Shown here piece by piece: positions 48,129-56,387 of a stretch of DNA of 64,000 nucleotides. The position numbers and the translations under genes are program-made. The stretch is taken from positions 81,683-145,682 of the forward strand of contig NZ_JADIZJ010000022.1 in the NCBI RefSeq assembly GCF_016704835.1, read 5' to 3'. Each line of letters begins with the position of its first letter. Position 1 is the stretch's first letter. The stretch is from Sphingopyxis sp. Its GTDB lineage: Bacteria > Pseudomonadota > Alphaproteobacteria > Sphingomonadales > Sphingomonadaceae. The notes under the pieces were generated by a model, which ran no database searches, was not told where the DNA came from, and worked only from the letters and a program-made list of their open reading frames with translations.

Positions 48129-49388
48129 ATGCGCCGCGTTGTCGTGACGGGATTGGGTTTGGTGACGCCGCTGGGCGCCGACGTGGAAACCGTATGGGCC
48201 AATCTGCTGGCGGGCAAATCGGGCGCCGGTCAGATCACCCATTTCGACGCCTCCGATTATAAATGCACGATCGCGTGCGAGGTGAAGGGGCCCGACCATG
48301 AATATGGTTTCGACCCCGGCAAGCGCGTCGACCACAAGGTGCAGCGCCAGGTCGATCCGTTCATCATTTACGGCATCGATGCTGCCGGCCAGGCGATCGA
48401 GGACGCCGGCCTGGAAGACATGACCGAGGCGCAGAAGCTGCGCGCCGGTTGCTCGATCGGGTCGGGCATCGGCGGCCTGCCGGGCATCGAAAGCGAAAGC
48501 CTGTTGCTCGCCGAAAAGGGTCCGGGCCGCGTGTCGCCGCACTTCGTCCACGGCCGCCTGATCAACCTGATCTCGGGTCAGGTCAGCATCAAATACGGCC
48601 TGATGGGGCCGAACCACGCCGTCGTTACCGCCTGCTCGACGGGCGCTCATTCGATCGGCGATGCGGCGCGGATGATCCGCGACGACGACGCCGACATCAT
48701 GCTCGCGGGCGGCGCCGAGGCGACGATCTGCCCGATCGGTATCGCCGGCTTTGCGCAGGCCCGGGCGCTCAACATGAGCTATAATGACCGCCCCGAAGCG
48801 GCGAGCCGCCCCTATGACAAGGACCGCGACGGTTTCGTCATGGGCGAGGGCGCGGGCGTTGTCGTGCTCGAGGAATATGAGCATGCCAAGGCGCGCGGCG
48901 CCAAGATTTATGCCGAAGTTGTCGGTTACGGCCTGTCGGGCGACGCCTATCACGTCACCGCGCCACATCCCGATGGGTCAGGCGCATATCGCTCGATGGA
49001 AATGGCGTTGAAGAAGGCGGGCATGACCCCGTCGGACATCGACTATATCAACGCCCACGGCACCTCGACGATGGCCGACACGATCGAACTCGGCGCGGTC
49101 AAGCGTCTGTTCGGCAACGCGATCGGCGATGTGTCGATGAGCTCGACCAAATCGGCGATCGGTCACTTGCTCGGCGGCGCCGGCGCGGTCGAGACGATCT
49201 TCTGTATCCTCGCGATCCGCGACCAGATCGTCCCGCCGACGCTCAATCTCGACAATCCCGACGAAGGCACCGACGGCGTCGACCTCGTGCCGCACACCGC
49301 GAAAAAGCGTCCGGTCAAGGCGGCACTGAACAACAGCTTCGGCTTTGGCGGTACCAATGCGAGCGTGATCGTGAAAGCGATCGACTGA
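48129..49388 (+). CDS. fabF: Beta-ketoacyl-ACP synthase II
   Basis: Elongates acyl-ACP with malonyl-ACP; it has the key role in unsaturated and temperature-adjusted fatty acids. It is 419 residues from ATG 48129 behind aaagga. The catalytic Cys is C169 in VTACSTGAHSIG; His residues lie in INAHGTSTMADT and KSAIGHLLGGAGAVE. N-terminal RRVVVTGLGLVTPLG and C-terminal NNSFGFGGTNASV are typical. Confidence 0.97.
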   Translation: MRRVVVTGLGLVTPLGADVETVWANLLAGKSGAGQITHFDASDYKCTIACEVKGPDHEYGFDPGKRVDHKVQRQVDPFIIYGIDAAGQAIEDAGLEDMTEAQKLRAGCSIGSGIGGLPGIESESLLLAEKGPGRVSPHFVHGRLINLISGQVSIKYGLMGPNHAVVTACSTGAHSIGDAARMIRDDDADIMLAGGAEATICPIGIAGFAQARALNMSYNDRPEAASRPYDKDRDGFVMGEGAGVVVLEEYEHAKARGAKIYAEVVGYGLSGDAYHVTAPHPDGSGAYRSMEMALKKAGMTPSDIDYINAHGTSTMADTIELGAVKRLFGNAIGDVSMSSTKSAIGHLLGGAGAVETIFCILAIRDQIVPPTLNLDNPDEGTDGVDLVPHTAKKRPVKAALNNSFGFGGTNASVIVKAID

Positions 49389-49396
49389 CAGACACC

Positions 49397-49471
49397 GTCA
49401 TTGCGAGCGCAGCGACGCGATCCAGAGTGTGGTACGCCGCTCTGGACGGCTTCGCTGCGCTCGCAATGACG
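49397..49471. repeat. Intergenic repeat (gtcattgcgagc...ctcgcaatgac)
   Basis: cgtcattgcgagcgcagcgacg and cgctgcgctcgcaatgacg are inverted arms between fabF and mltG. A close relative of the 33159 copy. Confidence 0.7.
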
Positions 49472-49611
49472 AACGAAAACCTCTTTCCTACATTTTGCCG
49501 CCATGCTCTATCAGCCTTGTCGCCGGGCTCCGGCCTGAAGTGACATAGGAGACACTTGAACGCGCACATGCGCATCTGTTGTCGCTTTAAGGGCAAGATT
49601 GGGAGAATCTG

Positions 49612-50553
49612 GTGTATCCGTTCCGCTGGCTGACGATCGCCATTTTGGCCCTGCTGCTCGCAGCCTGCTCGGGCGGCGCTCCGCAGGATACGGTTGTCGT
49701 GATCCCGCAGGGTGCAAGCATTGCCAAGGCGGGCGAGATCCTCGAAAAAGCGGGCGCCGTCTCCGCCTCGAGCTTCCGCAACGAAGCGCGCTTCTTCGCT
49801 TCCGACGACCCGATCAAGCCCGGCGAGTATCAGATCGAAAAGGGGATGGACGCGGGCGACATCCTCGCGCTTTTCCAGTCGGGCAAGACAATCCAGCGCC
49901 TCGTGATGATCCCCGAAGGCATGCCGTCGATCATGGTATGGGACCGGCTGATGGCCGAAAAGCGGCTGACCGGCGAAATTCCCGTGCCGCCTGAGGGCAG
50001 CATCCTGCCCGACAGCTACGCCTTCACCACCGGCGAAACCCGCGCCGCGGTCGTCAAACGTATGCAGGCGGCGATGGATAAGGCCTTCAGTGAATTATGG
50101 GCCAAACGCACCCCGCGTACCGCCGCCAAGGACCGCAACGAAGCCATCACGCTCGCCTCGATCGTCGAGAAAGAAACCGGCGTTCCCGCCGAGCGCCGCA
50201 CCGTCGCAGGGGTCTATACCAACCGGCTGGCGGTCGGCATGAAGCTGCAGGCCGATCCGACGATCATCTACCCGCTCACCAAGGGCAAACCGCTCGGCCG
50301 CCGCATCCTGCGCTCCGAAATCCAGGCGGTGAACGATTACAACACCTACAGCATGATCGGCCTGCCCAAGGGGCCGATCGCCAACCCCGGCAAAGCATCG
50401 ATCGCCGCGGTGCTCGACCCCGCGCCGACCGACTATCTGTTCTTCGTCGCGAAAGGCGACGGCGGCCATATCTTTGCGCGCACGCTGTCGGAGCATAATG
50501 CGAATGTGCAGAAATGGTATCAGCTGCGAAGAGACCGCGGGGAGATCGAGTAG
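49612..50553 (+). CDS. mltG: Endolytic murein transglycosylase MltG
   Basis: Cuts nascent glycan strands and so may end their elongation. It is 313 residues from GTG 49612 behind gggagaat. A LysM-like region (IPQGASIAKAGEILEKAG) precedes the YceG domain. The catalytic Glu is about E186 in ASIVEKETGVPAERRTVAGVYTNRL, followed by LQADPTIIY and YNTYSMIGLPKGPIANPG. The hydrophobic N-terminus ends LLLAACSGG, which looks like a lipobox instead of the usual plain membrane anchor. fabF-mltG order is common in alphaproteobacteria. Confidence 0.95.
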   Translation: MYPFRWLTIAILALLLAACSGGAPQDTVVVIPQGASIAKAGEILEKAGAVSASSFRNEARFFASDDPIKPGEYQIEKGMDAGDILALFQSGKTIQRLVMIPEGMPSIMVWDRLMAEKRLTGEIPVPPEGSILPDSYAFTTGETRAAVVKRMQAAMDKAFSELWAKRTPRTAAKDRNEAITLASIVEKETGVPAERRTVAGVYTNRLAVGMKLQADPTIIYPLTKGKPLGRRILRSEIQAVNDYNTYSMIGLPKGPIANPGKASIAAVLDPAPTDYLFFVAKGDGGHIFARTLSEHNANVQKWYQLRRDRGEIE

Positions 50554-50608
50554 TGCGGGGCTTCGCGATCAAGCATCATCAGCGCTTTTTTTAGCCACGA
50601 AAATCCTG

Positions 50609-50848
50609 ATGCCGATCTTCTTGGTCGGGATTTTCGCGCAATCCATACCGTTTATTGTCGCCGCCTGGCTAGGCTTTGTGATCGCGTTCATTCCGATCTA
50701 TGATCATCGATGCGACGCCTGTGGCGCTCACGTCTACCGGGTCAATCAAGAGATGGAATTTTCATACCCGGCGCGTGGTGGATGGAATTTCTGGCGCTAT
50801 GGCCCGGACTTGCAATGCCCGCATCAACTGACGGATAGAAAAGGCTGA
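50609..50848 (+). CDS. Small membrane protein with CxxC motif
   Basis: About 79 residues. A hydrophobic stretch (FLVGIFAQSIPFIVAAWLGFVIAFIPI) is followed by HRCDACGAHVYRVN, where CxxC may bind metal, and a later Cys. The frame is open upstream to 50474, overlapping mltG, and no start has a clear ribosome site. It ends 5 bp before the next hydrolase gene. No family is recognised; it may be real but is a weaker call. Confidence 0.5.
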   Translation: MPIFLVGIFAQSIPFIVAAWLGFVIAFIPIYDHRCDACGAHVYRVNQEMEFSYPARGGWNFWRYGPDLQCPHQLTDRKG

Positions 50849-50853
50849 GCCGG

Positions 50854-51603
50854 ATGGTTGCCAAACTCTTCCTCCACGGCGTTCCCGACAGCCCGGCGAT
50901 CTGGCGCCCGCTGCTGGCCGCGCTCGATCTTGTCGACGCATCCGTCACGGTTCCCGCGCTCCCCGGCTTCACCGCGCCGTTGCCCGAGGGTGTTCCCGCC
51001 ACCAAGGACGCTTATGCCGACTGGGCAATTGGGCAGGCCGAGGTCTTGTTTGCGGCGCACGGACCGATCGATATCGTCGGTCACGACTGGGGCGCGCTGA
51101 TCGCGCAGCGCGTTGCAATGCTGCGGCCCGATCTACTGCGCAGCTGGGCAATCTCGAACGCGGTGATCGATCCCGACTATCGCGGTCACCGCGTTGCGCG
51201 GATCTGGAACACCCCGATCCTCGGCGAGATCTTCATGGCGCTGAGCAAGCCCGCCAAGCTTGCGGAGGGACTGGTCGCGCAGGGCATGCCCGCCAACATC
51301 GCAGCTGAAGAGGCTGCGCAATGGGCGCACAAGGACAAGCGCCGCGCGATCCTGAAACTCTATCGCTCGGCCAAGGGGTTGAGCTTCGAGCATGACTGGG
51401 CGCGCGATATCGACAAATTGCCGGCGCAGGGGGCGTTGATCTGGGGCGCCGACGACCCATATGTGCCATTGTCGGTCGCGCAGCGCTTCGCTGCCAACAC
51501 CGGCATCCCGCTCACCGTCATCGAAGGGGCAGGGCATTGGGCGATCGCCGAGCGGCCTGCAGAGGTCGCGGCGGCATTGCATCGCTTTTGGTCTTCGCTC
51601 TGA
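50854..51603 (+). CDS. Alpha/beta hydrolase with Asp nucleophile (epoxide hydrolase/dehalogenase-like)
   Basis: A 249-residue alpha/beta hydrolase. FLHGVPDSPAIWRP gives the oxyanion region HG. The nucleophile elbow is GHDWGA with D78, as in epoxide hydrolases and haloalkane dehalogenases rather than Ser esterases. IWGADDPYVPLS and GAGHWAIAERP supply acid and His. The substrate is unknown. It follows the small membrane protein by 5 bp. Confidence 0.9.
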   Translation: MVAKLFLHGVPDSPAIWRPLLAALDLVDASVTVPALPGFTAPLPEGVPATKDAYADWAIGQAEVLFAAHGPIDIVGHDWGALIAQRVAMLRPDLLRSWAISNAVIDPDYRGHRVARIWNTPILGEIFMALSKPAKLAEGLVAQGMPANIAAEEAAQWAHKDKRRAILKLYRSAKGLSFEHDWARDIDKLPAQGALIWGADDPYVPLSVAQRFAANTGIPLTVIEGAGHWAIAERPAEVAAALHRFWSSL

Positions 51604-51707
51604 TCGCCTGACTCAATCAATATAAGCGGCCAACTCGATTTGACCTGCACGCGCCGGTCTGCTTTTGGTGCGCCGCACAAAAAATCCCACAGAAAGGATT
51701 CTCTCCC

Positions 51708-52268
51708 ATGATCAATCAGCCCGTTCCCGCCGTGACGCTCAAGACGCGCGTCCGCGACGAGGCCGTCGACAGCCCGAACCCGTTCCGCTGGCAGGACGTC
51801 GACACCGGCGAAGCTTTCGGCACCGGTCGCCACATCCTGTTCGGCCTGCCCGGCGCCTACACCCCGACCTGCTCGAATGAGCAGTGCCCGGGTTTCGAGC
51901 GCCTTTATGGCGATTTCGCTGCCGAAGGCGTCGCCGACATCCATTGCATCAGCGTCAACGACGCGTTCGTGATGTATAATTGGGGCAAGAGCCTCGGCGT
52001 CCAGAACGTCAAGATGGTCCCCGACGGCTCGGGTGCCTTCACGCGCCGCATGGGCATGCTCATCAACAAGGATCATGTTGGCTTCGGCATGCGCAGCTGG
52101 CGCTACACCGCGATCGTCGACGATGGCGTCGTCGTTCAGATGTTCGTTGAACCCGGCATCAACGATGTCGGCACCGACGCCGATCCCTATGTCGAATCGA
52201 CCCCGGAAAAGGCGCTCGAGTGGGTGAAAGCGAACCCCTATCAGGGCAAGCTGTCGCAGGCGGCCTAA
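51708..52268 (+). CDS. Peroxiredoxin of the Prx5-like (AhpC/TSA, redoxin) family
   Basis: Reduces peroxides with a Cys thiol. It is 186 residues long. The peroxidatic C55 lies in PGAYTPTCSNEQCPGF, with C60 five residues on. RMGMLINKDHVGFGMRSWRYTAIVDDG is typical of Prx5. Start is ATG 51708. A hairpin ends the transcript. Confidence 0.94.
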   Translation: MINQPVPAVTLKTRVRDEAVDSPNPFRWQDVDTGEAFGTGRHILFGLPGAYTPTCSNEQCPGFERLYGDFAAEGVADIHCISVNDAFVMYNWGKSLGVQNVKMVPDGSGAFTRRMGMLINKDHVGFGMRSWRYTAIVDDGVVVQMFVEPGINDVGTDADPYVESTPEKALEWVKANPYQGKLSQAA

Positions 52269-52275
52269 ACCAATA

Positions 52276-52311
52276 AGCGGCCCGGCCATCCCCCCTCCCA
52301 TCCGGGCCGCT
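52276..52311 (+). terminator. Hairpin after the peroxiredoxin gene
   Basis: agcggcccgg pairs perfectly with ccgggccgct across a 16-base C-rich loop. There is no T run, so it may be a weak terminator or an mRNA end stabiliser. Confidence 0.6.
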
Positions 52312-52329
52312 GGCGCCGCACCCATCATC

Positions 52330-52827
52330 GTGACCGCGACGATGGGTGCGGCCGACCAGCGCATTTTCGACACGCTGCGCGCCGCGCATTTCCCGCCCGA
52401 ACGCAACTATCTCGCGGCGCATATCACGCTGTTCCACCAGCTCCCGCCGTCGGCGCTGGGCGAACTCGACGGCCTGATCCGCCGCATCGCGGCCGACACC
52501 CCGCCGCCCGCCGCGCGGCTGCGCGAAGTCTATTCGCTCGGCAAGGGCGTCGCCTATCGCATCGAGAGCCCGGGCCTGCTCGCGATCCGTGAGCGCATCG
52601 CCGATCACTTCACCGGTATGCTGACCGCACAGGACAAGGGCACGCCGCGGTTGCACATCACCGTCCAGAACAAGGTTGCGGCCAGCGATGCGCGTGCGCT
52701 GCTCGCTGAACTCGCCGCCGATTTTCAGCCGCGCCTGCTGGCGATCACCGGGCTCGCCGCCCATCACTATCGCGGCGGGCCATGGGAAGCCGCCTTTGCT
52801 CGGAATTTTCGCGGGGCTCGTACATGA
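52330..52827 (+). CDS. 2'-5' RNA ligase family (2H phosphoesterase) protein
   Basis: A 165-residue 2H phosphoesterase with two HxT motifs, H31-I-T (AAHITLFHQLPP) and H109-I-T (RLHITVQNK). Such proteins act on cyclic phosphates or RNA ends; the natural substrate is unknown. GTG 52330 is the first usable start after the hairpin; the frame is open further up without a start codon. It ends about 60 bp before the tRNA gene and is the last core gene before the island. Confidence 0.85.
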   Translation: MTATMGAADQRIFDTLRAAHFPPERNYLAAHITLFHQLPPSALGELDGLIRRIAADTPPPAARLREVYSLGKGVAYRIESPGLLAIRERIADHFTGMLTAQDKGTPRLHITVQNKVAASDARALLAELAADFQPRLLAITGLAAHHYRGGPWEAAFARNFRGART

Positions 52828-52888
52828 TATTGACCCGCGCCAACACCGTGCCTATAGGCGCTGCTCGCCCGTCGCGGCGACCCTTCGG

Positions 52889-52965
52889 GGCGGAGTAGCT
52901 CAGCTGGTTAGAGCAGCGGAATCATAATCCGCGTGTCGGGGGTTCGAGTCCCTCCTCCGCTACCA
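52889..52965 (+). tRNA. tRNA-Met (anticodon CAT)
   Basis: A 77-base cloverleaf. Acceptor ggcggag pairs with ctccgct; D-arm gctcagctggttagagc; anticodon arm gcgga-atCATaa-tccgc; T-arm with ggttcgagtcc; ends in encoded CCA. It looks like an elongator tRNA-Met, not the initiator. A P4-type integrase starts 178 bp downstream, so the 3' end is the likely integration site. Confidence 0.95.
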
Positions 52966-53090
52966 TCCCCTTTTCCGGAAGCTTCCACAGACTTCCGGAT
53001 TCTTCCAGAAAATCGCAGAATTCCTGAGGGTTGCGGGTGATTCGCGTCCATGTGCCGCCGAGCGCTTCCGCATGCAGCCAGATTTGGCGT

Positions 53091-53142
53091 GGGGGTATTT
53101 TGGGGGTATTTTGTCGGGGTACGCAAATGGAGCGATACCCCC
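53091..53142. repeat. Integrase-upstream direct repeats (gggggtatttt x2 and inverted ataccccc)
   Basis: gggggtatttt occurs at 53091-53101 and 53102-53112 in perfect tandem. An inverted ataccccc lies at 53135-53142, touching the integrase start. Upstream, ccggaag (52975-52981) and cttccgg (52992-52998) form another inverted pair. These may be integrase/excisionase arm sites or self-control operators. Confidence 0.6.
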
Positions 53143-53143
53143 A

Positions 53144-54397
53144 ATGCCTCTCAAAGAGTTGGAAGCCAAAAACGCCAAGCCAAAAGACCGTGCCTATAAG
53201 CTGGCCGACAGTGAGGGATTGTTCCTCTTGGTGCAGCCAAACGGTTCAAAGCTGTGGCGTATGAAGTACCGGTTCGGCGGCAAGGAGAAGCTGCTGTCGT
53301 TCGGTGCCTACCCTGATCTGGGGATTTCTGCTGCGCGCGAAAAACGTTGTGCGGCCAAACAGTTGCTCGCCCAAGGCAAGGATCCGATGGCCAACAAGGC
53401 GGACATGATGCCTGAAGGCGCGGCTACATTCTTGTCCGTTGCTCAACGCTGGCACGAGAACCGAGAATCAAGCCTCGATGCTGCACATTCGCAGCGCGTC
53501 TGGTCACGGCTAGAACGCGACGTGTTCCCCGCCTTGGGTAGCAAGATGATGCATGAGATCACTCCGCCAGACGTGCTTGAGATGATCCGTAAGATTGAGG
53601 CGCGGGGAGCGCTGGATATCAGCCGTCGGGCCAAGCAGGGTGTCGGGCAGATATTCCAATTCGCGATCGCTTGTGGATTGGTATCTTCCGATCCGACTAC
53701 CCACCTGCGGGGCGCCTTGAAGCCTCGTCCGCGCGTCAAGCATATGAGCCGGCTGCCGCTGACTGAGTTGCCTCAGTTCTTGCTGAAGCTCCAGAAGTAT
53801 GAGGAGGAGGGAGACCGGCGGTCTGCGATCACTCGCGACGCTGTGACGTTTGCGCTCCTGACTTGGGTCAGAACCAAGGAGCTTCGGTTCGCTGTGAGAT
53901 CCGAGTTTGAAGACCTGGACGGCAAAGCGCCGGTTTGGCGGATTCCCGCTGAACGGATGAAGATGGGACGCGAGCACTTTGTGCCGCTCTCAAAGCAGGC
54001 CGCAACGATCGCCCGGCGCATGATTATCGCCAGTACCGGCGAATTCCTGTTTCCCGGGGTGGCGCCGAAGAAGCCGCTGTCCGAGAATACCATGATCTAT
54101 GCTTTGTATCGCCTCGGATATCATTCGAGACAGACTGTGCATGGCTTCAGGGGACTTGCGAGCACGTGGGCAAACGAGCAACTGGTTGAATTCGGCAAAC
54201 CGGCCATGTGGATACGCAGGTATCACGAGGACTGGGTCGAAATGCAATTGGCCCATTCAGAGGACAATGAGGTGCGCGGGGCCTACAATGCTGCCGAGTA
54301 TATGGTCCCACGGCGCAGGATGATGCAGGACTGGGCTGACTTTCTCGCCGATCAGGAGAAAATGGGTTTGTCGCAAACACGCAAGAAGGCTGCTTGA
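53144..54397 (+). CDS. P4-type tyrosine integrase (DUF4102 N-terminus)
   Basis: A 417-residue integrase. The N-terminal DUF4102 domain has AKNAKPKDRAYKLADSEGLFLLVQPNGSKLW and LSFGAYPDLGISAARE. The core-binding domain follows. The catalytic part has Arg in LLTWVRTKELRFA, then VHGFRGLASTW (HxxR with a G/F variant) and a terminal region ending near GAYNAAEYM with the likely Tyr. It should insert the island at the tRNA-Met gene. ATG 53144 gives the family N-terminus; the open frame upstream passes through the repeats. Confidence 0.93.
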   Translation: MPLKELEAKNAKPKDRAYKLADSEGLFLLVQPNGSKLWRMKYRFGGKEKLLSFGAYPDLGISAAREKRCAAKQLLAQGKDPMANKADMMPEGAATFLSVAQRWHENRESSLDAAHSQRVWSRLERDVFPALGSKMMHEITPPDVLEMIRKIEARGALDISRRAKQGVGQIFQFAIACGLVSSDPTTHLRGALKPRPRVKHMSRLPLTELPQFLLKLQKYEEEGDRRSAITRDAVTFALLTWVRTKELRFAVRSEFEDLDGKAPVWRIPAERMKMGREHFVPLSKQAATIARRMIIASTGEFLFPGVAPKKPLSENTMIYALYRLGYHSRQTVHGFRGLASTWANEQLVEFGKPAMWIRRYHEDWVEMQLAHSEDNEVRGAYNAAEYMVPRRRMMQDWADFLADQEKMGLSQTRKKAA

Positions 54398-54418
54398 GCC
54401 AGCGTTCGCCATTGGCCG

Positions 54419-54631
54419 CTATGCGCTGCCAATCCAGTCAACGCGCAGACGATCGAAGCCGGTGACTACCCCTTCTACGATGACCTTGCTCCCGACAAGG
54501 TCATCGCCGCTTTCGTCGCGCTCGAGGATCCATACTTCATCCTCGTTTGTGGTCAGGAGCAAGCCGCGTTGGCCGTGGCTCAAAATACCGACCACGCGTT
54601 TGCGTGAGCCACTCAAATCAGACCTCTTCAT
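54419..54631 (-). CDS. Small DUF5818-like protein
   Basis: A 70-residue protein, SGSRKRVVGILSHGQRGLLL...VIVEGVVTGFDRLRVDWIG. It resembles DUF5818, short beta-rich proteins frequent in sphingomonads, of unknown function. It starts at ATG 54631, three bases past the stop of the lytic transglycosylase gene, so the two are likely coupled. A TTG six codons up is also possible. Confidence 0.65.
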   Translation of the reverse strand: MKRSDLSGSRKRVVGILSHGQRGLLLTTNEDEVWILERDESGDDLVGSKVIVEGVVTGFDRLRVDWIGSA

Positions 54632-54633
54632 TG

Positions 54634-55293
54634 TCAGAATCGCCAACGGTTGAGCACATCCCGGACGTAGCCAGGAGTTTCGCCGTTGAGCGGGATGCCT
54701 CCGGAGCGTTCCACGGCGCCGGGGCCAGCGTTGTAGGCGGCCACCGCGAGGTGAACCACCCCAAACTTGTCGAGCATCTGCCGCAGGTAGCGCGCGGCTC
54801 CCAGGAGGTTTTCCTTCGGGTCGAACCGGTTCGAGACTCCGAGGTCACGCGCGGTGCCAGGCATCAGTTGCCCAAGGCCAGCCGCTCCAGCTCTACTGAC
54901 GGCGACAGGATTATACCGCGATTCGGTCCAGATGAGCGCGTCGAGCAGCCCCGAAGGCAGAGAAAACTGTGCCTCAGCGGCATAGACGTGGGGCAAGTAC
55001 ACCGCCCTCCTGAAGCTTGTCGCCTGTTTGGCGGAACCGCGGCTCGGCTTGGTCGCGTAGAATGGGTTAGGTCCGACAGAAGGAGCCATAGCAACGGCTT
55101 GTTCGGAGGCCGGGGCTTTCCACACTCCATGCGTCACCAGTTGAAAACCGTCGGGCTTTTCTTCCACGCGAAAGCCCATGGTTTGTAGATCCTGGTTTTC
55201 GGGAGAAGCGGCTGCTCGCTCCTGTGCAGACGCAGGTGGCCCAATGCATACGCATGCTGCCACCAAGCCCAAGCCAACGAATTTCAGTCTCAT
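54634..55293 (-). CDS. Secreted lytic transglycosylase (SLT domain)
   Basis: A 219-residue protein with a signal peptide ending near ASAQER. The SLT goose-lysozyme-like domain (about 115-215) has catalytic Glu in LIWTESRYNPVAVSRAGAAGLGQLMPGTA and AAYNAGPGAVE. Such small transglycosylases on mobile elements open the wall for DNA transfer machinery, so a conjugation role is likely. ATG 55293 follows agaaggaatcgacg. It diverges from the Toprim gene. Confidence 0.92.
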   Translation of the reverse strand: MRLKFVGLGLVAACVCIGPPASAQERAAASPENQDLQTMGFRVEEKPDGFQLVTHGVWKAPASEQAVAMAPSVGPNPFYATKPSRGSAKQATSFRRAVYLPHVYAAEAQFSLPSGLLDALIWTESRYNPVAVSRAGAAGLGQLMPGTARDLGVSNRFDPKENLLGAARYLRQMLDKFGVVHLAVAAYNAGPGAVERSGGIPLNGETPGYVRDVLNRWRF

Positions 55294-55418
55294 CGTCGAT
55301 TCCTTCTCTAGCCGAATCGCATGAGAACATATAAAGAACATGCATTGTAGGAAAACGCATTGTAATGGGCGCAGAGCGGAGGCTGCGCGGTGGAGGCATG
55401 TTGGACTGGAGATAGCCC

Positions 55419-56315
55419 ATGCCCCGTACCCGAGTGCCGGAACGCCTGGAAAAGCGTGCCCGAGAAATTGTCGAAGCGCTTGATGGCACTTGGTCGCGGT
55501 CACGCGGTATGTGCTGCTGCCCTGCACATGACGATCGCACACCGTCGCTGAGCGTCACCATCGGCGTCCGCGCGATCCTGTTCCACTGCTTTGCCGGGTG
55601 CTCGAATGAGGCGGTCCTGGCGAGCCTGGACCGGATCGGTGTCAAAGCTGCCGAACTCTTCGACGGCAGAGGGGAGCCGATCGCTCCGCGGACCCGGGAC
55701 GAAGTGGCTAACCAGAACGCCCTCAGGCTGTGGCGGGCAGCCTCGGCCCTGACGGATGGCCCGGCACAAGCCTATCTTGCGGGCCGCCAGATCAGGATAT
55801 CGTCGCCCGACCTGCGCTACCACGCTCGTACACCGCTTGGCCCCAAGGGATCGGTCCGGTTTCTGCCTGCCATGCTCGCCGCTGTTCGCAACGACGAGGG
55901 CATACTGGCACTTCACCGGACATTCCTTGAGCCGAAAACTTCCAGCCTGGCGCGTTTCGATGGCCCCAAGCGCGCGCTGGGCAGCCTTGGCTCGGGCACG
56001 GTGCGGTTGGCCATGCCGCGCGGCGGCAGGCTCGGCCTTGCCGAGGGTATCGAAAGCGCACTTTCAGCCCAGCAGCTCTTCGGGATCCCGTGTTGGGCGA
56101 CACTCGGCAATGAGCGGTTTGGCCTGGTGACCATTCCTGAAAGCGTGCGCGAACTCCACCTGTTCATCGATCACGATGCCGGTGGCAACCTTGCCGAAGA
56201 GCGCGCTCGCGAGGCCTATCATTGTGATGGCCGCCGCATCGTACCGAGGCGCCCCGTGCGGGAAGGCGAAGACTGGAACGATGTCCTGACGGCGCGCACC
56301 AAGGCCGTCGGCTGA
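55419..56315 (+). CDS. CHC2-type zinc finger / Toprim domain primase-like protein
   Basis: A 298-residue protein. The N-terminal zinc ribbon has C34-x2-H37 (CPAHDDRTPSLSV) and C57-x3-C61 (FHCFAGC). The Toprim part has GLAEGIESALSAQQLFGIPCWATLG and LHLFIDHDAGGNLAEERAREAY with the acidic DxD motif. It may prime DNA synthesis for element replication or transfer. It sits ahead of the Sno gene in the same direction, a common pairing on such elements. Confidence 0.9.
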   Translation: MPRTRVPERLEKRAREIVEALDGTWSRSRGMCCCPAHDDRTPSLSVTIGVRAILFHCFAGCSNEAVLASLDRIGVKAAELFDGRGEPIAPRTRDEVANQNALRLWRAASALTDGPAQAYLAGRQIRISSPDLRYHARTPLGPKGSVRFLPAMLAAVRNDEGILALHRTFLEPKTSSLARFDGPKRALGSLGSGTVRLAMPRGGRLGLAEGIESALSAQQLFGIPCWATLGNERFGLVTIPESVRELHLFIDHDAGGNLAEERAREAYHCDGRRIVPRRPVREGEDWNDVLTARTKAVG

Positions 56316-56387
56316 GCGAGTGCAGAGGAGAGAGGGCTTTGGGCCTTTTGAGGCCTGCAAACGGATTGGGTCTCGTCAGGAGGTCCC

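Noticed and set aside
55310..55375. Direct repeats agaacat and gcattgtaRg in the divergent island promoter
   Set aside because: They are short and could arise by chance; the GAAC-N7-GAAC spacing is not an inverted LexA site.
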